A stretch of DNA of 51,497 nt from Nitrospinales bacterium (GCA_023248495.1 JAHFEK010000017.1:1-51497); one strand, 5' to 3'; shown: positions 34,814 through 42,294, numbered from the stretch's first letter. The notes: a model not told the origin generated them from the letters alone. Program-made: numbers and translations.

Positions 34814-34972
34814 ATGGCAAAGTGGAAATGCGGCAACTGCGACTATGTTTTTAATCCTGAAAAAGGGGACATCTCGCGGCTGATTAAAAAAGGCACCGAA
34901 TTCGAAAAGCTTCCCGAACCTTGGACGTGCCCAAAGTGCAAAGCCCCCAAAACCCGCTTCAGCCGGATGTAG
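34814..34972 (+). CDS. Rubredoxin
   Basis: A 52-residue protein too short for most default gene finders' length cut-offs. Iron ligands are C6, C9 (CGNC), C39 and C42 (CPKC). LPEPWTCPKCKAPKTRF is the typical rubredoxin end. GGGAGGG at 34804-34810 lies three bases before the ATG. It is a small cytoplasmic one-iron electron carrier. Its place just after a radical SAM gene suggests, but does not prove, electron supply to that enzyme; a role in oxidative-stress defence is the usual alternative. Confidence 0.93.
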   Translation: MAKWKCGNCDYVFNPEKGDISRLIKKGTEFEKLPEPWTCPKCKAPKTRFSRM

Positions 34973-34976
34973 GAAT

Positions 34977-35357
34977 ATGGAACGCAAAAACATCTCGGCC
35001 GGCTCCAAATGGGAACCGATCATTGGCTACTCCCGCGCGGTGCGCATGGGCAATCACATCGCCGTTTCCGGCACCGCGGGCGTTTCCGCCAACGGCAAGC
35101 TGGAAGGAGACGCTTATTCCCAATCGGTGCGGTCCCTCCAGATCATCGACGGGGCGTTAAAAGAAGCGGGAGCCTCGTTCAAGGACGTGGTGCGCACCCG
35201 CATCTACCTAAAAAATGCGGAGGACTGGGAACTGGCAGCCAAAGCGCACGGCGAGATTTTTTCGGTCATACGCCCTGCCACCACGCTGGTCGTGGTGAAG
35301 GCGCTCATCGATCCCGCCATGCTGGTGGAAATCGAAGTGGACGCCATCGTTTCGTAA
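34977..35357 (+). CDS. RidA/YjgF family protein
   Basis: A 126-residue RidA-family protein. Segments GNHIAVSGTAGV, DVVRTRIYLKNAEDW and the C-terminal RPATTLVVVKAL are typical, with the conserved arginine before PATT. Members form trimers and many hydrolyse reactive enamine/imine intermediates of amino acid metabolism. The ATG at 34977 is 4 bases after the rubredoxin stop. The subfamily and exact substrate cannot be set from the sequence; RutC-like roles are possible. Confidence 0.88.
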   Translation: MERKNISAGSKWEPIIGYSRAVRMGNHIAVSGTAGVSANGKLEGDAYSQSVRSLQIIDGALKEAGASFKDVVRTRIYLKNAEDWELAAKAHGEIFSVIRPATTLVVVKALIDPAMLVEIEVDAIVS

Positions 35358-35407
35358 TATCGGCGATGCCCGCCGGGTTTTGCGCCTCGCGGGCTTCCAA
35401 AAATAAA

Positions 35408-35698
35408 ATGTCCGAAAAATCCCCCCGCGAAATTATCGAGGCGCTTATGGCGCGCATGAAGGATCTGGACGCGCTATCCCCCAACCATCAGGAATTCCTC
35501 CGCTGGCGGCATGAAGCCGTGGTGGCGGTGAAAAAACATTTTCCGGACGAAGCGTGGATGGTGTTCAAGGACATCCCTTTTTACGATTACAAAAAGATCA
35601 TGGGGTTTTACGCCAAGTCGTTCTCGCCGGAAGCATACGCCAACGGCCTTGCCCGCTCCCGCGCGTTTTTGGAAAAAAAGCTGGCGGAACTGAAGTAG
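35408..35698 (+). CDS. Small protein of unknown function
   Basis: A 96-residue, probably helical and charged protein I do not recognise. It starts MSEKSPREIIEALMARMKDL and has an aromatic middle (AWMVFKDIPFYDYKKIMGFY). No cysteines, signal peptide or membrane segment are seen. The composition is protein-like and the frame is clean. It is the last gene of the AMMECR1-rubredoxin-RidA run, 50 bases after RidA. The ATG at 35408 has no clear ribosome site; no better start is near. Confidence 0.6.
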   Translation: MSEKSPREIIEALMARMKDLDALSPNHQEFLRWRHEAVVAVKKHFPDEAWMVFKDIPFYDYKKIMGFYAKSFSPEAYANGLARSRAFLEKKLAELK

Positions 35699-35748
35699 CC
35701 CGCGATCCGTTTTGGGTGAACGCCCAATTTATCCTCGATCCCGAAGTT

Positions 35749-35870
35749 TCCTCCCCTCATTTGAGGGGAGGATATAGGTGGGGTTAAAGTAATAGCCGTT
35801 GTCCTGATGAAGCAGGCATGGCACAAGATGCGGGAACCCCTCCTGTATCCTCCCCTTTCCAAGGGGAGGA
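35749..35870. repeat. Inverted-repeat element (MITE-like)
   Basis: Two hairpins, TCCTCCCCTCA/TGAGGGGAGGA (35749-35772) and TCCTCCCCTT/AAGGGGAGGA (35848-35870), flank a 62-base centre. The arms at 35765-35785 and 35835-35855 are inverted copies of each other with two mismatches in 21. This looks like a small non-coding mobile element of the kind seen many times per genome. It occupies part of a 406-base gap without genes. Confidence 0.65.
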
Positions 35871-35980
35871 AAATCTCCGAACCGGATATTCCGTTTGAAG
35901 ATCAAATCCAACCTTTTGCCAATAATGCCTTTCCGGGTCACATGGAATTCCAACTTCGGAATCGAGGTTTATTGGGTACA

Positions 35981-36045
35981 TCATGCCGAAGGCATGACCT
36001 CCCTCATGGCGCTCCGCGCCAACGCACACATGATGGCCTAGGCCA
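35981..36045. repeat. Cluster of three perfect palindromes
   Basis: TCATGCC/GGCATGA (35981-35997), TGGCGC/GCGCCA (36007-36021) and TGGCCTAGGCCA (36034-36045) lie in a row in the gap before the anti-sigma gene's 3' end. The array resembles dispersed extragenic palindromes. A role as bidirectional terminator for the converging genes is possible, but no T-run follows. Confidence 0.5.
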
Positions 36046-36104
36046 CATCCGGCGCGGATTGAAATTTTTTCCGCGCCTCCCGAAATGAGTACCCACCGTG
36101 TAAC

Positions 36105-36944
36105 TTAGCGGGGAAGGTGGAATTCCATCGTGCCCTGGAAGTAACGGTTTTCCGGCAGACGGCCCGCCACGATCCACCGGTAGGAGGAACCGGGCATCAA
36201 GTCGGCGCTGTCGATCCAAATGCTGGTCTCCTTGAGGAATTTTTCGTCGATCCGGCGCGGCGCGCCGTCGCGGATTTCCTGCAAGACGAAATAATAATCA
36301 TCGGCCCCCGCCACCCCGTTCCATCGGAAAAGCGCTTTTCCCCGCGTAGTGGTGATCCGCATACCGGAAACTTCATTCCCCACCCGGCGGCCATCGCCGC
36401 TGAAATAGAAGTACGGCAGGGCGCCGGAGTCCTTCTCATAAATGCCATAAAAAGGGGATTCCCGCGTGAGCATCACTTGGGGGGACGGTGCGGTGAGGGC
36501 AAAAACCAGCCAGAAAACGGCCGCCGCCGCAAACGCCGGAAGCGGAACGATAACCCATCGCTGCATCCAGCTTTTCCGGGGGATGATGGCAAGCGCCGCC
36601 CGCCGCGCGGCTTCCGGCGTCGGCTCCTCGGCGGCCCCTTTCATCCGGATCGATTCGCTAAAGTAGTACGCGGCGTCTTCAAAGCAACGGTCGCACTGTT
36701 GCAAGTGCGCCTTGATCCGATGCCGGTCGGCATGGCGGTACTCGATAAAATCGGCCAGTTCATCCGGTGCAATGCGGTCATCGCACCCCGGCGCGCCAAG
36801 AAAGCGAAGCCCCGCCAAACGCGATTCCAGTTCTTTCAATTCGATCAGCCGGTCGGCGCAAACGGAGCAATCGTTCAGATGTCCCGCCGGCGGGTTCTCG
36901 CGCCGCAGCCGTTCCCAGAACCGTCCGGAATCCCAGTGGGTCAT
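36105..36944 (-). CDS. Zinc-finger anti-sigma factor candidate, membrane-bound
   Basis: A 279-residue protein. The N-terminal cytoplasmic part has two HxxxCxxC zinc-anti-sigma motifs (HLNDCSVC and HLQQCDRC). One transmembrane helix (VIVPLPAFAAAAVFWLVFALTA, near residue 130-151) follows. The extracytoplasmic C-terminal domain of about 125 residues contains W-N-G-V and SSYRWIVAG segments resembling a fibronectin-like fold. It overlaps the upstream sigma-like gene by 4 bases (ATGA). Its likely job is to hold the split sigma factor at the membrane and release it on a periplasmic signal. Having two finger motifs is unusual. Confidence 0.72.
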   Translation of the reverse strand: MTHWDSGRFWERLRRENPPAGHLNDCSVCADRLIELKELESRLAGLRFLGAPGCDDRIAPDELADFIEYRHADRHRIKAHLQQCDRCFEDAAYYFSESIRMKGAAEEPTPEAARRAALAIIPRKSWMQRWVIVPLPAFAAAAVFWLVFALTAPSPQVMLTRESPFYGIYEKDSGALPYFYFSGDGRRVGNEVSGMRITTTRGKALFRWNGVAGADDYYFVLQEIRDGAPRRIDEKFLKETSIWIDSADLMPGSSYRWIVAGRLPENRYFQGTMEFHLPR

Positions 36945-37540
36945 CTTTCCACCCCCGTTTGATACAGAACGTCCTTTAGCCCTTTCACCGTCAATGTGCC
37001 CCGGCCGATTGGAGTGGCCTCCCCCACGGCGTCAAGCAGATTTTTCACCGCGCGGTCGATCATCGCAAATACATCCGCCGGACCGGTGACCGCCGCCCCC
37101 CCATGTTCCAGCCGCACGCCGGTTCCCTTTAAAAAACCGGCAATCTCAACCGCGGTCATATGCCGCTCGAAAAAAAGGTGCAGCACCCGCCGGTCGTCCC
37201 GCGAAAGGCTTTCCAGCGCGCCTCGCAACGCACGCAGGAAATTGCGGGCCATCACGCTCTCTTCCATGCCTGGCCCATCCGCCACGGCGCCGTCCGCCTC
37301 TTCCAGCGGCACGAACGAGGGGTCGGAGATAATGTCGTAATTGCCGTTGACGATCAGCGTCCGCTTCACTTCGGCGATGAGACGCGCGGCCTCGTGCGGC
37401 GGCAGAGCCATCTCCTCGCGGATGGTCTCCTCGCTTTTCCGCAAACGCAGATAAATACAAACCGTTTGCGCCTCTTTGGACATCTTGCGGACGGCGACCG
37501 GCAACCGCTGATACGCGGTATCGCTAAAATACGCGGCCAT
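36941..37540 (-). CDS. Sigma-70 region-4-like protein (second half of a split sigma factor)
   Basis: A 199-residue protein. An N-terminal helical segment (KMSKEAQTVCIYLRLRKSEE) resembles a helix-turn-helix. After it comes a region-4-like block (LRGALESLSRDDRRVLHLFF, then HMTAVEIAGFL), where promoter -35 contacts would lie. No region 2 is present; that is in the gene upstream, which overlaps by 17 bases in another frame. AGGTGG lies five bases before the ATG, consistent with translation of this separate protein. A broken single gene is the alternative. Confidence 0.6.
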   Translation of the reverse strand: MAAYFSDTAYQRLPVAVRKMSKEAQTVCIYLRLRKSEETIREEMALPPHEAARLIAEVKRTLIVNGNYDIISDPSFVPLEEADGAVADGPGMEESVMARNFLRALRGALESLSRDDRRVLHLFFERHMTAVEIAGFLKGTGVRLEHGGAAVTGPADVFAMIDRAVKNLLDAVGEATPIGRGTLTVKGLKDVLYQTGVER

Positions 37541-37934
37541 ATTTCCACCTAAGCCAGTCCACGTACAGCTCCCGCGAATTCAGCACGGTCCATATGTATG
37601 TGGAAAGACGGCTGTTGTTCTTGCCGGTGTAGCGCCGAATTTTTTTCCGGAGTTGCTCCAGTATCCAGATGTAGCTGTCCAACCCATCGCCGCATTCGTC
37701 CCCATCGGGACGGGGAACGCCGGTTCCTTCCATCCGCCGCGCGACGGTAATCAGGGCGCAGGATGCCCCCGCGCGGCGATGCGGGCAATGCTCGCGGCAC
37801 CACCGTTGCGCGCGATACAGCGCCCACGCGGTGTAATCGTTCACAAAGGATTCCCACGCTTCGCCATCTCCCCGTTCGATGCTGGTGACAAGCAGCAGAT
37901 CGTCCTTGGGCGTCCCCTTTTCGGTTCTTTCCAT
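37524..37934 (-). CDS. Sigma-70 region-2-like protein (first half of a split sigma factor)
   Basis: A 136-residue protein from ATG 37934; a GTG at 37985 would add 17 residues, and neither start has a good ribosome site. SIERGDGEAWESFVNDYTAW and SRLSTYIWTVLNSRELYVDW match the shape of sigma region 2, which binds RNA polymerase and melts the -10 box. A cysteine-histidine-rich insert (CREHCPHRR) lies between. It ends just after the region-2 helix and carries no region 4. The next gene supplies that in the +1 frame. It is the first gene of a three-gene operon ending in the anti-sigma candidate. Confidence 0.6.
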   Translation of the reverse strand: MERTEKGTPKDDLLLVTSIERGDGEAWESFVNDYTAWALYRAQRWCREHCPHRRAGASCALITVARRMEGTGVPRPDGDECGDGLDSYIWILEQLRKKIRRYTGKNNSRLSTYIWTVLNSRELYVDWLRWKYGRVF

Positions 37935-38042
37935 ATAAGGGGGCCATTCTAACCCGATTCCGGGCCAAACCGCCTCTCTCTTCACCTATCAAATAACAAT
38001 ACCTTGCCATCGAATAATAATTAGACGGACAAAGGTTTAGGC

Positions 38043-38071
38043 TTTCCAATGGCCGCCGGTGTTAGTATGAT
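38043..38071 (+). promoter_or_regulatory. Sigma-70-type promoter candidate for the DUF475/TerC gene
   Basis: TTTCCA (38043-38048) and TATGAT (38066-38071) are 17 bases apart, matching 4 of 6 and 5 of 6 consensus bases. They lie 25 bases upstream of the ATG. Confidence 0.4.
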
Positions 38072-38096
38072 TTGATCTGATTTTTTAAGGAGTTAC

Positions 38097-39017
38097 ATGG
38101 ACATCTTTGGGATGGCCCTCACCGTGGCCGGCCTTTGCGCATTTGAAACGATCAGCAGCATTGACAACGCCGTTATCAACGCCGAGGTGCTTGGCACCAT
38201 GGGCCAAAAGGGGCGGCGGTGGTTCCTCACCTGGGGGCTTTTCTTTGGGGTGTTCCTCGTGCGCGGCGTGTTGCCGTGGCTCATTGTCTGGCTTGCCACG
38301 CCGGGACTGGGGCCGGTACAAGCGCTAACGGCGACCTTCAGCAACGATCCATCGATATTGAAGGCGGTGAACGACGCCGCGCCGGTGCTCCTCTCCGGCG
38401 GCGGAACGTTTCTTGTGTTTCTTTTTTTCCACTGGCTCTTTTTGGAAGATAAAAACGTGGGGCTGCGCGGGGAGCGTTTTTTCATGGATCAGGGGGTATG
38501 GTTCTACGCGGTGGTATCGGTGCTGTTGGTAATCATTGTCTGGGTGTGTGTGAAAATAAACCCCTACATGGCGCTCGGCACGGTCATCGGCTCAAGCGCC
38601 TTTTTCATCACTCACGGATTCAAGCAGCACGCCGAAGAGAGCGAAAAAAAGATGATAAGCGGCAACATGTCGGACATCAGCAAGCTTTTCTATCTGGAAG
38701 TGATAGACGCCACGTTCAGCATCGACGGCGTGTTGGGAGCCTTCGCCTTTACCCTATCGGTCCCGCTTATCATCATCGGCAACGGGCTGGGGGCCTTCGT
38801 GGTGCGGGAAATGACCATCCGGGGCGCCGATAAAATAAAACAGTACGCCTATCTGAAAAACGGCGCGATGTACTCCATCCTCGTGCTCGGCGCCATAATG
38901 CTCACCGAGGCGTTTGGCTGTCACATCCCGCACTGGGTATCGCCGCTCTGCACATTTGGAATCATCGGCTTCTTCTTTTGGAAGTCGGTGCTCCACGCCC
39001 GCGCCAACGGCCAGTAA
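38097..39017 (+). CDS. DUF475/TerC-family integral membrane protein
   Basis: A 306-residue membrane protein with about seven hydrophobic segments. It has the TerC-fold acidic motifs FETISSIDNAVINAEVLG near the N-terminus and LEVIDATFSIDGVLGAFAF in the second half, as in DUF475. Such proteins are linked to tellurite or metal-ion stress; MnEx-type manganese export is known for relatives. AAGGAG is about 8 bases before the ATG at 38097. It is divergent from the split sigma operon, and regulation by it is possible but unproven. The substrate is unknown. Confidence 0.88.
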   Translation: MDIFGMALTVAGLCAFETISSIDNAVINAEVLGTMGQKGRRWFLTWGLFFGVFLVRGVLPWLIVWLATPGLGPVQALTATFSNDPSILKAVNDAAPVLLSGGGTFLVFLFFHWLFLEDKNVGLRGERFFMDQGVWFYAVVSVLLVIIVWVCVKINPYMALGTVIGSSAFFITHGFKQHAEESEKKMISGNMSDISKLFYLEVIDATFSIDGVLGAFAFTLSVPLIIIGNGLGAFVVREMTIRGADKIKQYAYLKNGAMYSILVLGAIMLTEAFGCHIPHWVSPLCTFGIIGFFFWKSVLHARANGQ

Positions 39018-39026
39018 CAGGGGGGT

Positions 39027-39121
39027 ACAGGTTTCAACCTGTTGTTGGCGCAACGCGCCAAAAAGGCCTCGCCGCCGGGCGGCAATCCACACGTTAAGAC
39101 CTGTAGCGCCGGGAGGCCTTT
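39027..39121. repeat. Composite hairpin repeat, copy 2
   Basis: ACAGGTT/AACCTGT (39027-39042), TTGGCGC/GCGCCAA (39045-39061), GCCGC/GCGGC (39071-39083), and a long-range pair AAAGGCCTC/GAGGCCTTT (39062-39070 with 39113-39121). The first hairpin has the same core as copy 1 at 32980. It fills the gap between the converging DUF475 and Sco genes and overlaps the Sco stop codon by two bases. It may also act as a bidirectional terminator. Confidence 0.6.
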
Positions 39122-39809
39122 ATTGCGCCGGGTTGACCGGTTTGCCAGCCAACAGGTTGGCGATGTCATCAACCGCTTCCTGCATTTTGTAGTCGCGGCC
39201 GCGATACGTCTTTAGCAGCTTGCCATCACGGCCGATCAGGATGGTGCGAACCGTGTGCTCAAATAAAGCCTCCTGCTCGTTCCAGCGAACCACGACGCCG
39301 TACTCCCCGCATGTTTCGACAATATCCCCCGGCAGGCCCGAAAGGTAGGCCCATTTAGCCGGGTCTTTCTCCCATTTGGCGGCGAAGCCGGCCAATGTCT
39401 GGGGGGTGTCTTTGTCGTCAAAGCTCAGCGAGACCAGCACAAGATCTTTTCCCAAGCGGGCCTTGTGCTTGTTCGCAACAAAATTCATCTTTTTGTCGAG
39501 ATACTGGCAGATGCCGTGTTTGCAGTCGGAATAGATAAAATCCATCAGCACCAGCTTGCCCCGATAGTCGGCCAGCCGCACTTTATTCCCCGCCTGATCG
39601 AGGAAAAAGCCGTTCTTTTTAGAAAGATCGGCATTCTTTTCGCGGAACACATACTGCTGCTTGCCGGGGCGTTCATTCCGTCCGTCGGGGATCACCGGCG
39701 CTTTGTGCAAATGCGGCATGTCCTCGCCGCCGTGGACATGCTCCGCCCCGGCGAAGGGAGCGGCCAGCATCAGCGATGCCAGCAGTGCCATCAACATCTT
39801 TTTCATCAC
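39120..39809 (-). CDS. Sco1/SenC-like copper/redox protein
   Basis: A 229-residue exported protein. A signal peptide (MLMALLASLMLAAPFAGA) is followed by a histidine-rich stretch (EHVHGGEDMPHLHKA) that may bind metal. The thioredoxin-like Sco domain has FIYSDCKHGICQYL, so the two metal-binding cysteines are separated by four residues instead of the usual three. The third ligand histidine is in FEHTVRTILIGRDG. Sco proteins deliver copper to the CuA site of cytochrome oxidase or work as thiol reductases. No oxidase genes are nearby. The gene points toward the DUF475 gene and away from the histidine kinase. Confidence 0.82.
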   Translation of the reverse strand: MMKKMLMALLASLMLAAPFAGAEHVHGGEDMPHLHKAPVIPDGRNERPGKQQYVFREKNADLSKKNGFFLDQAGNKVRLADYRGKLVLMDFIYSDCKHGICQYLDKKMNFVANKHKARLGKDLVLVSLSFDDKDTPQTLAGFAAKWEKDPAKWAYLSGLPGDIVETCGEYGVVVRWNEQEALFEHTVRTILIGRDGKLLKTYRGRDYKMQEAVDDIANLLAGKPVNPAQ

Positions 39810-39823
39810 GCCGTAATAGTAAC

Positions 39824-39843
39824 ACCGGGCCGGGTTGCCCGGT
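39824..39843. other. Stem-loop in the Sco leader
   Basis: ACCGGGC (39824-39830) and GCCCGGT (39837-39843) form a perfect 7-bp stem with a six-base loop, starting 15 bases upstream of the Sco ATG. It may affect translation or messenger stability of the Sco-like gene. Confidence 0.4.
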
Positions 39844-39906
39844 CAATACTTTCCTCTGTCCACCCGTTGCCGTCAGGTTGCTTTAGGTGGATAATGATCC
39901 TGTTGA

Positions 39907-39912
39907 TATAAT
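39907..39912 (+). promoter_or_regulatory. -10 box candidate for the histidine kinase gene
   Basis: A perfect TATAAT lies 64 bases upstream of the kinase ATG. No good -35 hexamer is found at 16-18 bases. A 6-bp hairpin (GCGCGG/CCGCGC, 39949-39970) lies between it and the start codon. Confidence 0.3.
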
Positions 39913-39975
39913 ACACGTTATTACCATAACATCGTTAGATGGGGGAACGCGCGGTAACCGCATGCCGCGCAAATC

Positions 39976-42042
39976 ATGCAAATAGTCAGTTCAAACTCGT
40001 TATCCCGGCGAGAAGGTTTGGGCCTCTGGTTGCGGGCCGGAAGCGGCACCCCGTTGGGCAGGATCATTATTCTGTTGACGCTGTTAATGATGGTGATGTT
40101 CGCCGCCGGATACCTTTATGTCAATGTGATCAATTTCCAACAGATAGAGAATAGCGATAAAAAGCGCAACCTCCGGAATGACGAGATATCCCTCCTCATC
40201 GAAGCACAGATGCTGATGGAACAAAGCTTTGGGCCCGCTCACGACATCCTCCTTTACGGCATGCTCCTCAAAAGCGGAATACTCACCCGGGCGCAAGCAG
40301 AAAATTATGTCAACATTGAATCGCTGACGGCCGAGCGGGGACGGAGTGCGTTGCAGCGGTTCTTAAGTGAAAAAGGAGGCGGTCTTCCTTCCAATTTCCG
40401 CCAAGGAATCGCCACCGAAGCCGCCGAGCATGGGGCCGTCATGGAACAAGTACGGGAAATGCTGCGCCGCTGGCGAAAGGGCGGCCCCTCCGCCGATATC
40501 GACATCAAACTTGACACACCCGCCTCCTTCCATAACCGCCACGATGAGTTGGGGAAACGGATAAGCGCCGAAATGAGCCGGCTTAAGATCGAATTCGACC
40601 ATTTTGCCGAAGCGGATTTCCGCGCGCAGGATGATGTGCGGAGCAAAGCGGCGGCGGGCGTCGTTTTGATCGAAGCCATGGCCCTGCTGCTGGGGCTGAT
40701 GGAACTGGCCGCGGCGGGACGGGCCGCCTTGGCGGGTCGCATACTGGAAGAAGAACGCGAAAAATATAAGAAACTGATGGAACATGCGGGAGACGCGGTC
40801 ATCGTCACCGATGCCGATACCGGCCTGATGGTGGAGATTAACCGCAAAGGGGAAGAGCTGCTAGGCATGCGGCGCGGGGATGTTGTGGGCCAACCCCATG
40901 ACTCCCTTTTTCCACCCACCGAACGGGAGCGGTATAACGCCATGTTGGCCAAAAGAGTGGCGGATGGGCCGGACGATACCGACCCGAACCCGAAAAGCAT
41001 TACCCTTATCCGCGCGGATGGAGTTGCGGTCACGGCGGATGTCCGCTGCTCCATGATTAGGGTGGAGGGCCGCGACTTGATGCAGGGAATTTACCGCGAC
41101 ATGACGACGCAACGGGCACATGAAAAGCTTATGGAACAACAGGCGGCGGCGCAAATGGAACTGGTGCGGCAAACAGTGGATGCGCTGGAGGAGGCGCAAA
41201 AAGACCGCAAAGCGGCTGAAGAGGCAAACCGGTTGAAATCTGAATTCGTGGCCAATATGTCGCACGAGTTGCGCACGCCGCTTACGTCCGTTCTCGGTTA
41301 TTCGCGCATCGCCAGGGAACGTATGGAAGAAGTGATGGAGGGGCTGAAAACCGCTCATCGGCACGCCGCGCCGGACGGAGAGCGAGTCCCGGCGGCGACC
41401 GCGCCGCAAAACGGAACGGATAAAACGGTGACCCGCGCCGAACAGGCCGCCGCCGAAATAACCATGTTTAACGACGTGGTCGTGGCACAGGGAGAACGCC
41501 TGCTCCAGCTCATAAACGACCTGTTGGATATGAGTTCGCTGGAAGCGGGCCAATTAAAAATGCAGGAGCATGTCTCCTCCGCCCGCATGATCCTCCACGC
41601 CGTCTCCGCCAGGCTGGCCGCCGCCGCCAGCGAAAAAAACATTCGGCTGGCGGCCGGCATTGACAATCAACGGAACGAGGACATCTTCTTCCTCGGCGAT
41701 ACCTCGCGGATCGAACAGACGCTGTACAACCTTGTGCAAAATGCCATCAAATACAGCGGTGGCGGAGAGGTGCGCGCCACCGCCTCAATATCGAACGGTC
41801 AACTGTACTTCCGCGTAAAAGACGAAGGAATCGGCATACCGGCGAAGGACCGCGAAATAATATTCGACGCTTTCCGCCAGCTTGATGGCGGCAGCACCCG
41901 CGCGCAGGGGGGCGTGGGTCTGGGCCTCACCCTCTGCCGCAAACTGGTTGCCGCGATGGGGGGAACCATCAGCGTGCAATCGACCGAGGGAAAAGGCTCG
42001 GAATTCACCATCACGCTTCCCTACCGCCCGGTGGACAATTGA
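39976..42042 (+). CDS. PAS-domain sensor histidine kinase
   Basis: A 688-residue membrane sensor. Transmembrane segment 1 is IIILLTLLMMVMFAAGYLYV (about residues 29-48). A helical sensor stretch runs to a second hydrophobic segment near residue 225. A PAS domain covers about 265-380. The phospho-acceptor histidine is H430 in SHELRTPL. A hydrophilic insert of about 30 residues sits between the two HisKA helices. The ATPase domain has N-box NLVQNAIKYS, G1 DEGIGIP and G2 GVGLGLTL. No response regulator lies next to it, so its partner is encoded elsewhere. The signal is unknown. Confidence 0.92.
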   Translation: MQIVSSNSLSRREGLGLWLRAGSGTPLGRIIILLTLLMMVMFAAGYLYVNVINFQQIENSDKKRNLRNDEISLLIEAQMLMEQSFGPAHDILLYGMLLKSGILTRAQAENYVNIESLTAERGRSALQRFLSEKGGGLPSNFRQGIATEAAEHGAVMEQVREMLRRWRKGGPSADIDIKLDTPASFHNRHDELGKRISAEMSRLKIEFDHFAEADFRAQDDVRSKAAAGVVLIEAMALLLGLMELAAAGRAALAGRILEEEREKYKKLMEHAGDAVIVTDADTGLMVEINRKGEELLGMRRGDVVGQPHDSLFPPTERERYNAMLAKRVADGPDDTDPNPKSITLIRADGVAVTADVRCSMIRVEGRDLMQGIYRDMTTQRAHEKLMEQQAAAQMELVRQTVDALEEAQKDRKAAEEANRLKSEFVANMSHELRTPLTSVLGYSRIARERMEEVMEGLKTAHRHAAPDGERVPAATAPQNGTDKTVTRAEQAAAEITMFNDVVVAQGERLLQLINDLLDMSSLEAGQLKMQEHVSSARMILHAVSARLAAAASEKNIRLAAGIDNQRNEDIFFLGDTSRIEQTLYNLVQNAIKYSGGGEVRATASISNGQLYFRVKDEGIGIPAKDREIIFDAFRQLDGGSTRAQGGVGLGLTLCRKLVAAMGGTISVQSTEGKGSEFTITLPYRPVDN

Positions 42043-42092
42043 CCGCGCGCGGCCCCCGCCACACCTCTAAAGCGTTTGCGCCAAATACACGC

Positions 42093-42120
42093 TTGCTAAA
42101 AAAGATAGAGTCGGTATAAT
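42093..42120 (+). promoter_or_regulatory. Promoter P1 upstream of tRNA-Val
   Basis: TTGCTA (42093-42098) and a perfect TATAAT (42115-42120) are 16 bases apart. The -10 box lies in the same GAGTCnGTATAAT context as P2, 58 bases downstream, suggesting a duplicated promoter. Confidence 0.55.
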
Positions 42121-42147
42121 ACGCGCTTCATCCGGGGAGCGCGTATT
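42118..42147 (+). other. Hairpin over the P1 start region
   Basis: AATACGCGCT and AGCGCGTATT form a perfect 10-bp inverted repeat around a 10-base loop. It overlaps the end of the P1 -10 box and would sit at the 5' end of a P1 transcript. It may be an operator or an attenuator; no T-run follows. Confidence 0.5.
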
Positions 42148-42148
42148 G

Positions 42149-42178
42149 TTGTGCAATCCGGAGAAGAGTCTGTATAAT
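42149..42178 (+). promoter_or_regulatory. Promoter P2 of tRNA-Val and the infC operon
   Basis: TTGTGC (42149-42154) and a perfect TATAAT (42173-42178) are 18 bases apart. Transcription would start about 10 bases before the tRNA 5' end, as is usual for tRNA promoters. Confidence 0.55.
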
Positions 42179-42195
42179 TGCGAGATAGTTGAAAT

Positions 42196-42270
42196 AGGAG
42201 CGTAGCTCAGGGGTAGAGCACTTGCTTGACACGCAAGGGGCCGGCGGTTCGAGACCGCCCGTTCCTACCA
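42196..42270 (+). tRNA. tRNA-Val (anticodon GAC)
   Basis: A complete cloverleaf. Acceptor AGGAGCG pairs with CGTTCCT. The D arm is GCTC/GAGC, the anticodon stem CTTGC/GCAAG with loop TTGACAC gives anticodon GAC, and the T arm is GGCGG TTCGAGA CCGCC. The variable loop has five bases. Discriminator A and CCA are encoded. It reads GUC and, by wobble, GUU valine codons. It is directly behind P2 and 24 bases before infC, so a joint transcript is likely. Confidence 0.95.
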
Positions 42271-42294
42271 TTAATTTTTTTGAGGAGGATGCCA

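Noticed and set aside
35807-36088. 93-codon open frame across the repeats
   Set aside because: It runs through the MITE-like element and palindromes, so its translation is of repeat DNA.
36117-36962. 281-codon + frame opposite the anti-sigma gene
   Set aside because: The minus strand has zinc motifs, a membrane helix and tight overlaps with the sigma-like genes; the + frame has none of these.
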